The notes under the pieces were generated by a model, which was given only the letters and a program-made list of their open reading frames with translations, made no database searches and was not told where the DNA came from. Position numbers and translations under genes: made by a program. Below, in pieces: positions 33,098 through 39,334 of a stretch of 52,773 nt of DNA. The stretch lies in IMG/VR virus record IMGVR_UViG_3300044675_003531, positions 1 to 52,773 of that record; one strand, 5' to 3'. Each line of letters begins with the position of its first letter. Position 1 is the first letter of the stretch. The DNA comes from a virus.

Positions 33098-33105
33098 GTT
33101 ATACT
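33097..33105 (+). promoter_or_regulatory. Extended -10 promoter for the HNH gene
   Basis: TGTTATACT directly follows the terminator stem. Predicted transcription starts near 33112, only about 11 nt before the ATG at 33123, so the GAGG at 33112-33115 would sit at the very 5' end of the message. Confidence 0.5.
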
Positions 33106-33122
33106 AGGGCTGAGGTACTGCT

Positions 33123-33401
33123 ATGCCATATGTAACCAAACCTAGACCCTATAAGAAGGAATACGAGCAACAGGTCGCCAGAGGGGAACATCCTGCGCGT
33201 ATGGAACGCCAGAAGGCTCGTAGGGCCATGGATGCCAAAGGTGTTGAACGTACAGGCAAAGACATAGACCACAAGAAACCATTGAGTAAGGGTGGGACCA
33301 ACACGGCTAGTAACTTGCGAGTAGTGAAGCCTAGTACTAATCGGTCATTTGCGCGTAACAGTGACGGGTCGGTAAAGAAAAATGGAACTAAAAAGTCGTA
33401 A
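33123..33401 (+). CDS. Small HNH-type endonuclease-like protein
   Basis: 92 residues from the ATG at 33123, with GAGG 7 nt upstream. The stretch IDHKKPLSKGGTNTASNLRV, followed by a TNRSF motif, is the usual core of small HNH proteins: D-H as the first catalytic pair, then G-G-x-N and N-L-x-x. The first half is very basic. It lacks the CxxC zinc pairs found in many HNH enzymes. In phages such proteins are often near the terminase and can aid DNA cutting during packaging; here the terminase is about 6 kb away. The next gene starts 20 bp inside its end. Confidence 0.75.
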   Translation: MPYVTKPRPYKKEYEQQVARGEHPARMERQKARRAMDAKGVERTGKDIDHKKPLSKGGTNTASNLRVVKPSTNRSFARNSDGSVKKNGTKKS

Positions 33402-33681
33402 ATCTGCCGAGGACGTAGCCAACTGGATACTCGATAGCGAGTACGAAGAGGTTGTGCTAATTGATGGTTTAGACGATGCTTTCATTGGATGTACCTCTGC
33501 TGGGGTTGCCATCTACAACATTGACCGATGCGCGGAAATCGTGGCCGAGGACAACAATATGTCCATTGAAGAGGCTATTGAGTACGTCGAATATAACGTC
33601 GTAGGGGCCTATGTAGGGCCGCAGACACCGTTGTTCATTGAGGTTATGAATGAGTACAGCAGTCAAGAAGAATCCGGCTAA
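33382..33681 (+). CDS. Conserved acidic phage protein, function unknown
   Basis: 99 residues from the ATG at 33382. It reads VVLIDGLDDAFIGCTSAGVA, then EEAIEYVEYNVVGAYVG and TPLFIE. I recall this order (DGLDDA-IG, EEA-EYf-YNv-GAYvG) from small phage proteins found next to replication or regulatory genes, without known function. It is strongly acidic, overlaps both neighbours, and belongs to the same short operon. Confidence 0.78.
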   Translation: MELKSRKSAEDVANWILDSEYEEVVLIDGLDDAFIGCTSAGVAIYNIDRCAEIVAEDNNMSIEEAIEYVEYNVVGAYVGPQTPLFIEVMNEYSSQEESG

Positions 33682-34036
33682 ATGGAAGGCTATTGTTGCT
33701 TCAGTCAAGGCTAGTACCAAGGGTGGAGACCCCGGTGAATGGTCGGCTCGCAAAGCACAACTAGCAACACAGAAGTACAAGGCCTCTGGTGGTGGATATG
33801 AAGGCCCAAAGAAGGCCGATAACAGTCTGTCTAAGTGGTCTGACCAGAAGTGGCGCACTAGTGATGGGAAACCCAGCGAAGGCAAGAAACGCTACCTGCC
33901 TGACAAGGCTTGGAGCGGTTTAAGTACCGGTGAAAAGGCTGCTACTAACAAGGCTAAAGCAGCAGGTAACGCGGCTGGTAAACAGTTTGTGGCCCAACCC
34001 AAAAAGATTGCGGCTAAAACAGCACGCTATAGATAA
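33650..34036 (+). CDS. DUF5872-like basic protein
   Basis: 128 residues from the ATG at 33650, with GAGG 7 nt upstream. It contains KWKAIVASVKASTKGGDPG, WSARKAQLATQKYKASGGGY, then WSDQKWRTSDG, RYLPDKAWSGLS and a basic Ala/Lys-rich tail. The block KGG.PG.WSARKAQLA..Y...GGGY followed by RYLP..AW is the pattern I associate with DUF5872, a family common in large viruses and phages. Its function is unknown; the high Lys/Arg content suggests nucleic-acid or virion packing. Confidence 0.7.
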   Translation: MSTAVKKNPAKWKAIVASVKASTKGGDPGEWSARKAQLATQKYKASGGGYEGPKKADNSLSKWSDQKWRTSDGKPSEGKKRYLPDKAWSGLSTGEKAATNKAKAAGNAAGKQFVAQPKKIAAKTARYR

Positions 34037-34043
34037 ATAAAAA

Positions 34044-34071
34044 CCCCTCTAGCCATGCAAAACTAGAGGGG
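34044..34071 (-). terminator. Terminator between convergent regulatory operons
   Basis: CCCCTCTAG and CTAGAGGGG form a perfect 9-bp stem with a 10-nt loop. On the minus strand the stem is followed by TTTTTATTTAT, a strong terminator for the gene ending at 34105. On the plus strand the tail is not T-rich, so ending of the rightward operon there is less certain. Confidence 0.85.
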
Positions 34072-34104
34072 CTCGGCTGACAGGAGAATCAGTCGGGATT
34101 CGCA

Positions 34105-34443
34105 CTAAGATAGGACAGAGGAGGAGTCTTGGTGCATTTCTACCGTACCACAATCTTTCAATAATGTGTCTTTTAGACGATGGAATATTTCATCGGCTAT
34201 ACCGTAGAACGCGCCCATATCCATCTCTAGTCCTACAACTACAATCTGCCGCATGATGTCGATGCCTACCGACCTACGGCCGCGCTCAATGTTGGTCATG
34301 TGAGTACGATTGACGTTGCTTTTATAGGCTAGTCTCTCTTGACTGATATTCTTGTCTGTGCGGCACTTTACGATAGCCCAACCCACTGCAACGCAGTACG
34401 GTGAGGCAATATCTTTCAATGCTTTACGTTGACCCTTTACCAT
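34105..34443 (-). CDS. XRE-family repressor-like protein
   Basis: 112 residues from the ATG at 34443, preceded by AGGGGA. A Cro/cI-type helix-turn-helix spans about residues 20-70 (VKCRTDKNISQERLAYKS, then VNRTHMTNIERGRRSVG), with the classic IERG ending. It is the last gene of the leftward group that includes the endolysin. It is a candidate for binding the three repeats upstream of that group, which would make it an autoregulator. No integrase is seen, so lysogeny by integration is not supported by this window. Confidence 0.82.
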   Translation of the reverse strand: MVKGQRKALKDIASPYCVAVGWAIVKCRTDKNISQERLAYKSNVNRTHMTNIERGRRSVGIDIMRQIVVVGLEMDMGAFYGIADEIFHRLKDTLLKDCGTVEMHQDSSSVLS

Positions 34444-34445
34444 GC

Positions 34446-34715
34446 TTATTCCCCTAAAAAGGCTGGTTTGTTGCGCAGGTTAAACTTCCAGTTGTCGCTA
34501 CGTTGAGTCATCATTGTTATAAGTTCTGCTTCAGTCATCTGTCCAAATCGCCAAGGTGATTTAGACTTATCCTCACGCTCACTAATCAAGACCTGCAACG
34601 CGCCAGAAGGTGTACGCTGCGTCATAACACAACACTGTTCACACTCTGAATAGAGAGACTTGCCAGCATCTAAGTGCTGGATAGCCTCTACGAGATTTAC
34701 AAACGGCTCTGTCAT
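34446..34715 (-). CDS. Unknown small protein with Cys cluster
   Basis: 89 residues from the ATG at 34715. It has a CEQCC cluster in the middle (about residue 27) and a C-terminal basic stretch (WKFNLRNKP). Its stop lies just before the regulator's ATG and its start overlaps the upstream gene by 4 bp, so all genes of this group are coupled. No family recognised. Confidence 0.75.
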   Translation of the reverse strand: MTEPFVNLVEAIQHLDAGKSLYSECEQCCVMTQRTPSGALQVLISEREDKSKSPWRFGQMTEAELITMMTQRSDNWKFNLRNKPAFLGE

Positions 34716-35044
34716 TTGGTGCGTGCCGCAATATGCGTATCAATCTCAACAAAGAGATGTTTGAGCCATGCACCATCACCAAGTCCAAGAAGGATTGGAG
34801 TCTTTCCCCAGAGCCAGCCAACACGCTCGACAAAGACACCAACCACAATGTTCTCAGTCATAGGGCTTTCATGACGCAGACGTACTGGTACGCCGTCACG
34901 CTCGAGCAATACTTCTTGTGTTGCATCGGCCGTCGCTCTCCACTGAACCAACTGCTTATGGAGTTTCTGTTCGGCCGTCATACCGACCGGTGCTTGCTCT
35001 ACTACTTCTACTACAGGGCTTACTACAGCCTTACGTCTTGCCAT
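34712..35044 (-). CDS. Unknown small protein
   Basis: 110 residues from the ATG at 35044, with AGAGG 8 nt upstream; an ATG at 35050 is too close to that site. The N-terminus is basic (ARRKAVVSP), the middle charged and helical (AEQKLHKQLVQWRATADA), the C-terminus hydrophobic (VGVFVERVGWLWGKTPILL). It is not convincingly membrane-spanning. No family recognised. Confidence 0.72.
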   Translation of the reverse strand: MARRKAVVSPVVEVVEQAPVGMTAEQKLHKQLVQWRATADATQEVLLERDGVPVRLRHESPMTENIVVGVFVERVGWLWGKTPILLGLGDGAWLKHLFVEIDTHIAARTK

Positions 35045-35360
35045 TTGCATATCCTCTCATGCCACGCCATTCTTTGGAGTGGAATTCATTAGTAACAATA
35101 TCGGCTTCTTCACCGGTCAAAATGCGCCATTCGAAAAATGTAGGTGCAGACTTTGCTGTGACCATGATGAACCAAGGGTTTGTTTCAGTTGGATGCTTCA
35201 ACCGTGTATGAACACCGGAGATATTCAACTTATACTTCAACTCGCGGCATAACTTCGGCATTGCTACTTCATCAGCATCTAGCACCATTTTTTTACGGGC
35301 TATCTCTCTGTCCTCAATACCGCTGCGTAACTTGGTTACGACTTCAACAACACAACCCAT
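35031..35360 (-). CDS. Unknown small basic protein
   Basis: 109 residues from the ATG at 35360 with a strong AGGAGG 6 nt upstream. It contains LRSGIEDREIARKKMVLDAD, then PWFIMVTAKSAPTFFEWRIL and a C-terminal basic tail. It lies 9 bp after the endolysin gene and overlaps the next gene by 14 bp. No family recognised. Confidence 0.75.
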   Translation of the reverse strand: MGCVVEVVTKLRSGIEDREIARKKMVLDADEVAMPKLCRELKYKLNISGVHTRLKHPTETNPWFIMVTAKSAPTFFEWRILTGEEADIVTNEFHSKEWRGMRGYANGKT

Positions 35361-35369
35361 TCTGGCCTC

Positions 35370-35930
35370 CTAAAAACCTATCTGAACGAATCCGCCAAAC
35401 TTACCAAATTCACTCCAGTGCCGAACCTTGCGATAGTATCCATCACCATCTCGTTCTACTTCTGCGGACATTTCTGGCTCAGGATTAGTGTTGCCTTCAA
35501 TGGTAATCAAACCCCAGTCATGAACTTCTTCAATGACTCCAATATGTCCAATCCTGCCAAGCGCAGAGAAATAAAACAATGCTAAATCACCGGGTAATAA
35601 AACACGGTCAATTCCGCGTGCATCTAAAACACGTATCGATGAAATACTAACCCATGCGTTGTTAGCCTTAGCCCAGCGAGAATAGTCTGGTGTCCAACCG
35701 GTGCGTGGAAATGTCTTGTCATAGACCTGTCCAAGGGCCGTAGCGGCTTGTTTCAACCGAAACCGCACTACTGCTGCACACCATGGAGAACCGACGGGTA
35801 GCGGGGGAATACACGATTCTTGATAAGCACGTACAGCATCACCAGCATTGTTGCCAACCTCGGTGACACCAATGTTAGCGCGTGCAAATTCTAGTGCTTT
35901 GAGGGCAATAGGTCTATCTTCATTTCTCAT
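35370..35930 (-). CDS. CHAP-domain endolysin
   Basis: 186 residues from the ATG at 35930. A CHAP (Cys/His amidohydrolase-peptidase) domain fills the protein: the nucleophile Cys51 in GSPWCAAVV, His129 in RIGHIGVIEE, and Glu145/Asn147 in TIEGNTN. An N-terminal helix (ALKALEFARANIGVTEVGNN) is typical of this family. No separate cell-wall-binding domain and no signal peptide are seen, so release would need a holin. Upstream are three TGAGACCCTC repeats but no clear ribosome site. The gene is the first of the leftward group ending in an XRE regulator. Confidence 0.82.
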   Translation of the reverse strand: MRNEDRPIALKALEFARANIGVTEVGNNAGDAVRAYQESCIPPLPVGSPWCAAVVRFRLKQAATALGQVYDKTFPRTGWTPDYSRWAKANNAWVSISSIRVLDARGIDRVLLPGDLALFYFSALGRIGHIGVIEEVHDWGLITIEGNTNPEPEMSAEVERDGDGYYRKVRHWSEFGKFGGFVQIGF

Positions 35931-35932
35931 TG

Positions 35933-35990
35933 GAGGGTCTCATTTCTGTAAGGGTGAGGGTCTCAAAATTAACAGGGAGGGAGGGTCTCA
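35933..35990 (-). promoter_or_regulatory. Three direct operator-like repeats upstream of the endolysin
   Basis: TGAGACCCTC on the minus strand occurs at 35933-35942, 35956-35965 and 35981-35990, spaced 23 and 25 bp. A TGTTAATTT at 35966-35974, possibly an extended -10, lies between the second and third copies. Sites flanking a -10 are a usual layout for repressor control; the regulator encoded at 34105-34443 is the natural candidate. Confidence 0.6.
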
Positions 35991-36059
35991 TATTTACTAC
36001 CCCTTATTAACAAGAATCATTTATGAATAAGAATCAGATTAACTAAGTGTATGGCTCCC

Positions 36060-36068
36060 TGCTAATAT
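36060..36068 (+). promoter_or_regulatory. Extended -10 promoter for the rightward SSB operon
   Basis: TGCTAATAT fits an extended -10, with TTAACT 18 bp upstream (36039-36044) as a partial -35. It would start transcription near 36075, ahead of the gene at 36099. A palindrome GGTA-ATA-TACC at 36073-36083 overlaps the predicted start site and could be an operator. Confidence 0.45.
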
Positions 36069-36098
36069 TACAGGTAATATACCATGGGAGGCCTAATA

Positions 36099-36437
36099 AT
36101 GGTAACAGTTATTTCCGTTGTAATAGCAGTGTTTGTCACATGGGTAGTCGCGAAGGTGATGGTATCCCGTAAGTGGTACGAAGCAGGCCGGTTATGCGTT
36201 ATCACCAATGAGCGTACTGGTGTGCAGGCATTGGCTAAGTTAGGTCAGTCGGTTTACTGCGACCAAGAATATGCAGTCATTGCACACAATAAAGGACTCG
36301 TGTATTGCAGGTTAGATAGCGTTAGGTTTTATACTTTTGACGGTGAAGTTATTAATGAAGTCAACTGGAAACATTGTAATCCTGCACTAACTCCGTTTAG
36401 TTTACTTGAAGATGATGATACAATAGACCAACACTAG
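36099..36437 (+). CDS. Membrane-anchored small protein
   Basis: 112 residues from the ATG at 36099, 7 nt after GGGAGG; an ATG at 36084 lies upstream of that ribosome site and is not used in this reading. The N-terminal segment VTVISVVIAVFVTWVVAKVMV is a membrane helix. The rest is a soluble beta-rich domain (NERTGVQALAKLGQSVYC, YAVIAHNKGLVYC) with an acidic C-terminus. It is the first gene of the rightward operon and 32 bp upstream of the next gene. No family recognised. Confidence 0.76.
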   Translation: MVTVISVVIAVFVTWVVAKVMVSRKWYEAGRLCVITNERTGVQALAKLGQSVYCDQEYAVIAHNKGLVYCRLDSVRFYTFDGEVINEVNWKHCNPALTPFSLLEDDDTIDQH

Positions 36438-36469
36438 TTCAGGAATAGTGGGTTGATAAGGAGAATCAG

Positions 36470-36709
36470 ATGACGTTACTACGGAAGTCTACATCAAGCG
36501 ATGTAGAAGTGGAGTTGGTATCCACGAAGAATGGCGAGGTCTACAACGTGAAAATTGAAGGCCGTGAAGACCAGAAGAACCTGACATCGACAGATGCATA
36601 CGAAGCACTTGCAGAATGTTTCAACGATGCAAATCTTCGGGTGCCATCACGCTTCATTGTTGAGTTTGGGCAGCACGTACTCAATCAACTGTTGCAGAAG
36701 ATTCGTTAA
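36470..36709 (+). CDS. Unknown small protein upstream of SSB
   Basis: 79 residues from the ATG at 36470, behind AAGGAG. It begins basic (TLLRKSTSSDVEVEL), then an alternating beta stretch and a helix (DAYEALAECFNDANL). The stop overlaps the SSB start by 1 bp (TAATG), so it is co-translated with SSB. A DNA-metabolism role is suggested only by this coupling. Confidence 0.72.
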   Translation: MTLLRKSTSSDVEVELVSTKNGEVYNVKIEGREDQKNLTSTDAYEALAECFNDANLRVPSRFIVEFGQHVLNQLLQKIR

Positions 36710-37095
36710 TGAATCGCATCTGCATCGTTGGCCGGATTACGAAAACACCGGAAGCAAAAACGGTTGGCAGTGCTGGAGCGCAGGTTTCTGAGTTTGGCTG
36801 CGCTGTCAACAAGATGCGTAAGGATGATGGAGCCGACTTCTTCAATGTAAAGGTGTGGGGCAAGCAGGCAGAGTACGCATCCAAGTACCTTGAGAAAGGT
36901 CAACGCGTATCTATCTCAGGCCGGATGGAGTCTCGGGACTATGAGAAGGATGGTGTAAAGCGCACTGTCTGGGACCTAGTAGCAGACCAGATTAATGGCC
37001 TTGATAAACCCGGTGACCGTAACGGTGAAGAACGACCTGCAAAAACATCGCAGGACCCTACTAAGTGGGGTGAAATCGAAGACCCGTTTGCATAA
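36709..37095 (+). CDS. ssb: Single-stranded DNA-binding protein
   Basis: 128 residues. The OB-fold is clear: NRICIVGRITKTPEAK at the N-terminus, then FFNVKVWGKQAEYASKYLEKG and QRVSISGRMESRDYEKDG, then VWDLVADQI. The C-terminus is acidic and ends EIEDPFA, resembling the DDDIPF tip that contacts replication partners. It would protect single strands in phage replication and recombination, alongside the annealing and initiator-like proteins encoded leftward. It is followed by a strong terminator, so its expression is limited to the short operon that begins at 36099. Confidence 0.92.
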   Translation: MNRICIVGRITKTPEAKTVGSAGAQVSEFGCAVNKMRKDDGADFFNVKVWGKQAEYASKYLEKGQRVSISGRMESRDYEKDGVKRTVWDLVADQINGLDKPGDRNGEERPAKTSQDPTKWGEIEDPFA

Positions 37096-37101
37096 AGAAA
37101 G

Positions 37102-37123
37102 CCCTCCGAAAGGAGGGTTTTTT
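37102..37123 (+). terminator. Intrinsic terminator after ssb
   Basis: CCCTCC-GAAA-GGAGGG is a 6-bp stem with a GAAA tetraloop, followed by six T. The GGAGGG arm is also the only ribosome-site-like sequence near the next gene's start. Confidence 0.87.
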
Positions 37124-37138
37124 ATTGCGACTCGTGAT

Positions 37139-37411
37139 ATGGCCGGTCATACTACTGGCGTGGGCGTAATCAAAAAATACCAAAACCCTAAAGGTGGTTT
37201 GAATGCTGCTGGAAGAGCGCACTTCAAACGTACTGAAGGTAACAACCTAAAGCCGCCTGCCCCTAATCCGAAGACAAAAGCGGATGCTGGCAGGCGTGCG
37301 TCGTTTTGTGCCCGGATGTCTGGGATGAAGTCTAAACTAACCTCGGCCAAAACAGCCAATGACCCTAATAGCCGCATCAATAAATCGCTGCGTGCATGGA
37401 ACTGCAACTGA
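37139..37411 (+). CDS. DUF6321-like basic protein
   Basis: 90 residues from the ATG at 37139. It contains KKYQNPKGGLNAAGRAHFKR, then DAGRRASFCARMSGMK and DPNSRINKSLRAWNCN. The order GGL.a.GR, RR.SFCAR and DPNSR...R.W.C is the pattern I know as DUF6321, small basic phage proteins near structural genes. No ribosome site lies at normal distance from this ATG; an in-frame ATT at 37124 is 6 nt after GGAGGG, inside the terminator. The start is therefore uncertain by 5 codons. Confidence 0.75.
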   Translation: MAGHTTGVGVIKKYQNPKGGLNAAGRAHFKRTEGNNLKPPAPNPKTKADAGRRASFCARMSGMKSKLTSAKTANDPNSRINKSLRAWNCN

Positions 37412-37905
37412 TGGCCAAACCGCCTGTTAAAAAACGTGAGCCAACTCTCCGTGAGTTACTTGAACGTGATGCTAGAAATCCGTTGCGTACCATTGGTATT
37501 AACGACAATTTTAATGACACACCTGTAGGAAATGCAATGGGCAATATTCAAGATGAATTAACCGCAAACGCATTACTGGCTCGCGCAAAACAAGGTTACA
37601 ACGATTTCCAAAAACGGCAAGTTCCATTAGGTCCACCAAGTGAATACAATCCGAATACTCCTGCCCCAAAACCCATAAGTACAACTGCACCAAAACTACT
37701 GTTTGACATTCTGACTATGGCTGGTCCAGCAGGACAGCGAAAAGATACTGAAGAAGCCATTGTGCGACAGTATGAAAACAAAAAAATGAAAGATAGACAG
37801 CGTGCTGGGTTTATAAATCAAGTTGGGCAAGGTTTTGCGCCACGACCAGAAATGGGAAGGCTTAGGGATTTACTAGGTGTGACAAATAAGAAAGTAGGTA
37901 AATAA
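37411..37905 (+). CDS. Unknown virion-associated-looking protein
   Basis: 164 residues from the ATG at 37411, overlapping the previous stop by 1 bp (TGATG). It is rich in Pro, Lys, Arg and Asn (KPPVKKREPTLRELLERDAR, PSEYNPNTPAPKPISTTAPK) and looks largely disordered with short helices. No family recognised. It begins a run of small basic genes that leads into the terminase, perhaps minor virion or packaging proteins. Confidence 0.72.
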   Translation: MAKPPVKKREPTLRELLERDARNPLRTIGINDNFNDTPVGNAMGNIQDELTANALLARAKQGYNDFQKRQVPLGPPSEYNPNTPAPKPISTTAPKLLFDILTMAGPAGQRKDTEEAIVRQYENKKMKDRQRAGFINQVGQGFAPRPEMGRLRDLLGVTNKKVGK

Positions 37906-38387
37906 TGGCAAAGAAACGTGATGTTGGAATGGCTGGCTCTTCTGGATATGACAGCGAGTTCTATACGACTGATATGCAAGGCAATCCGGTAAGAAATGAC
38001 CGGACTATGCGTCTTCAAGGCATGGACCCAATGAAGCGCATTGCTGATTCTCAGCGACAAGAATCTCGCATGGAAACCATGATGGACAACGGAGTTCCCG
38101 TCAGTACTCGTGATAGAGCAAGGGCACTGGCGACTCGTGCATCAATGAATGAAAAACGCGGCACATATAGTGAAAGCAAATTGCAAGACACGATTGAACG
38201 AGACGATAATAAACGTATTGATTCAGCCATGAAACGTGGTGAGCAACAAGCCGAGACTATTGCAACACAGGCACGTAAAGCCTATGTAAAAAAACAAGTT
38301 GGTGATAACTCATTCAAGCCATTTACCAAAACCGCGCCTACTCTGTCTAAGCAGATTATGGCAGCGAACGCAAAGAAGAAACGGTAA
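37905..38387 (+). CDS. Unknown basic protein
   Basis: 160 residues from the ATG at 37905, overlapping the previous stop as TAATG. It is rich in Arg, Lys, Gln and Met with long helices (RDRARALATRASMNEKRG) and a Lys-rich end (AANAKKKR). No enzyme motif. It probably works with its neighbours as a small structural or DNA-binding protein, but this is inferred from composition and place. Confidence 0.72.
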   Translation: MAKKRDVGMAGSSGYDSEFYTTDMQGNPVRNDRTMRLQGMDPMKRIADSQRQESRMETMMDNGVPVSTRDRARALATRASMNEKRGTYSESKLQDTIERDDNKRIDSAMKRGEQQAETIATQARKAYVKKQVGDNSFKPFTKTAPTLSKQIMAANAKKKR

Positions 38388-38401
38388 CAGGTACATACGC
38401 C

Positions 38402-38710
38402 ATGATGGGTAGTATGAATAAGCATATTAACTCGCTTTCAAACCGTGACTTGTTTGCATTGGAAAAAGGCGAGCATAATCTTAAGCGTACTCCGTCGCTT
38501 GGGCAACTTCTCCGCAACGAGATGCAAGAACACAACTTGAAGAAACAGCCAACGTTAGCCCAAGTCAAAAAAGCCGAAGCCAAAGAACACGCTGAAGATG
38601 ATAAAAACGAGTATGAGAGCGACGACGAAAGCATGGGCGACCTTGTAATCGAAGGCACATCTCGTAATCGACGTGCAGCAACTGCGGTGTATGGAAAGAA
38701 AGGAAAGTAA
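38402..38710 (+). CDS. Unknown charged helical protein
   Basis: 102 residues from the ATG at 38402; ATGs at 38405 and 38414 are alternatives, and the ribosome site is weak. It consists of charged helices with two similar blocks (LKRTPSLGQLLRNEMQEHN and LKKQPTLAQVKKAEAKEHA), an internal duplication of about 19 residues. An acidic stretch and a basic tail follow. No family recognised. Confidence 0.7.
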   Translation: MMGSMNKHINSLSNRDLFALEKGEHNLKRTPSLGQLLRNEMQEHNLKKQPTLAQVKKAEAKEHAEDDKNEYESDDESMGDLVIEGTSRNRRAATAVYGKKGK

Positions 38711-38712
38711 TC

Positions 38713-38880
38713 ATGCCAATGGGAATGCCTTACCCGAAAGGGGATATGGCTATGCAAAAAGGGAAGAAGATGTCTATGTCCGAGATGATGGGCGTAGAGA
38801 AGAAAATGTCTGGGCCTGAAATGCAAATGAAGGCAAAGGGCAAGGGCAAGAAGTTGCCTCCATTCATGAAGAAGAAGTAA
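38713..38880 (+). CDS. Short Met- and Lys-rich protein
   Basis: 55 residues from the ATG at 38713, with AAAGGA about 8 nt upstream and a TAATG overlap with the next gene. About a quarter of the residues are Met and another quarter Lys (for example MPMGMPYPKGDMAMQKGKK). Composition, ribosome site and tight packing between two genes make it a real gene. Its role is unknown; small Met/Lys-rich phage proteins are sometimes virion components. Confidence 0.72.
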   Translation: MPMGMPYPKGDMAMQKGKKMSMSEMMGVEKKMSGPEMQMKAKGKGKKLPPFMKKK

Positions 38881-39080
38881 TGCCAAAAGAACCAACGCAG
38901 AATACTCCTCAAGGAGAACAACGGGCTGTGCCGTTTAGGCAGTTCGGTCGTATTCTTCAGGCGAACAATGCGTTACGTCAAATGCACAGCCCATATCGAG
39001 TTGGGAATCTAATGAATCCTGCATTGATGCAGAGTCGCTGGGACCAGAGTAATCTGAAAGACGCTTCTGAATCAGAGTAG
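38880..39080 (+). CDS. Unknown small protein with antisense overlap
   Basis: 66 residues from the ATG at 38880, coupled to the previous gene by TAATG. It starts with a polar stretch (PKEPTQNTPQGEQRAVPF) and has a helix QFGRILQANNALRQM. Its last 146 bp overlap the end of the minus-strand DUF3310-like gene. Translational coupling supports it. No family recognised. Confidence 0.62.
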   Translation: MPKEPTQNTPQGEQRAVPFRQFGRILQANNALRQMHSPYRVGNLMNPALMQSRWDQSNLKDASESE

Positions 39081-39318
39081 TAACATCATCAGCCAACTCC
39101 CTAGCCTCAGAGTGGGACAATGTACGCCGACCCGATTCGTATGTCAGATACCAAGTAGCCTTGCTAAGGTCTTTGACATACGACTCGGTTGTTTTTTTAC
39201 CAGCACGCTGTAGGTACTTTAAAGCAAATCCAATAGCCAGCGATACATCCCAATGTTGTGCTACCCACAACGCATCGTGTACTGTTGCACGGTAATGGTT
39301 GTATAGTTGATTATTCAT
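38935..39318 (-). CDS. DUF3310-like protein, antisense in the late block
   Basis: 127 residues from the ATG at 39318. The N-terminus reads YNHYRATVHDALWVAQHWDV, then IGFALKYLQRAGKKTTESYV and DLSKATWYLTYESGR. This is the DUF3310 pattern (NHY, nucleus of AxKY..RAGKK, DL.KA.WYL), common in phages and sometimes fused to nucleotide kinases. The C-terminal 50 residues are polar and lie antisense to the gene at 38880. A TGCTATTAT extended -10 at 39325-39333 (minus strand) would start transcription at the ATG itself, and no ribosome site is present, so a leaderless message is likely. Confidence 0.75.
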   Translation of the reverse strand: MNNQLYNHYRATVHDALWVAQHWDVSLAIGFALKYLQRAGKKTTESYVKDLSKATWYLTYESGRRTLSHSEARELADDVTTLIQKRLSDYSGPSDSASMQDSLDSQLDMGCAFDVTHCSPEEYDRTA

Positions 39319-39324
39319 CGCCAC

Positions 39325-39333
39325 ATAATAGCA
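39325..39333 (-). promoter_or_regulatory. Extended -10 promoter of the DUF3310-like gene
   Basis: On the minus strand TGCTATTAT matches TGnTATAAT in all but one position of the hexamer. Its first transcribed base would fall at about 39318, the A of the start codon. It lies within 2 bp of the divergent gene at 39335. Confidence 0.5.
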
Positions 39334-39334
39334 T

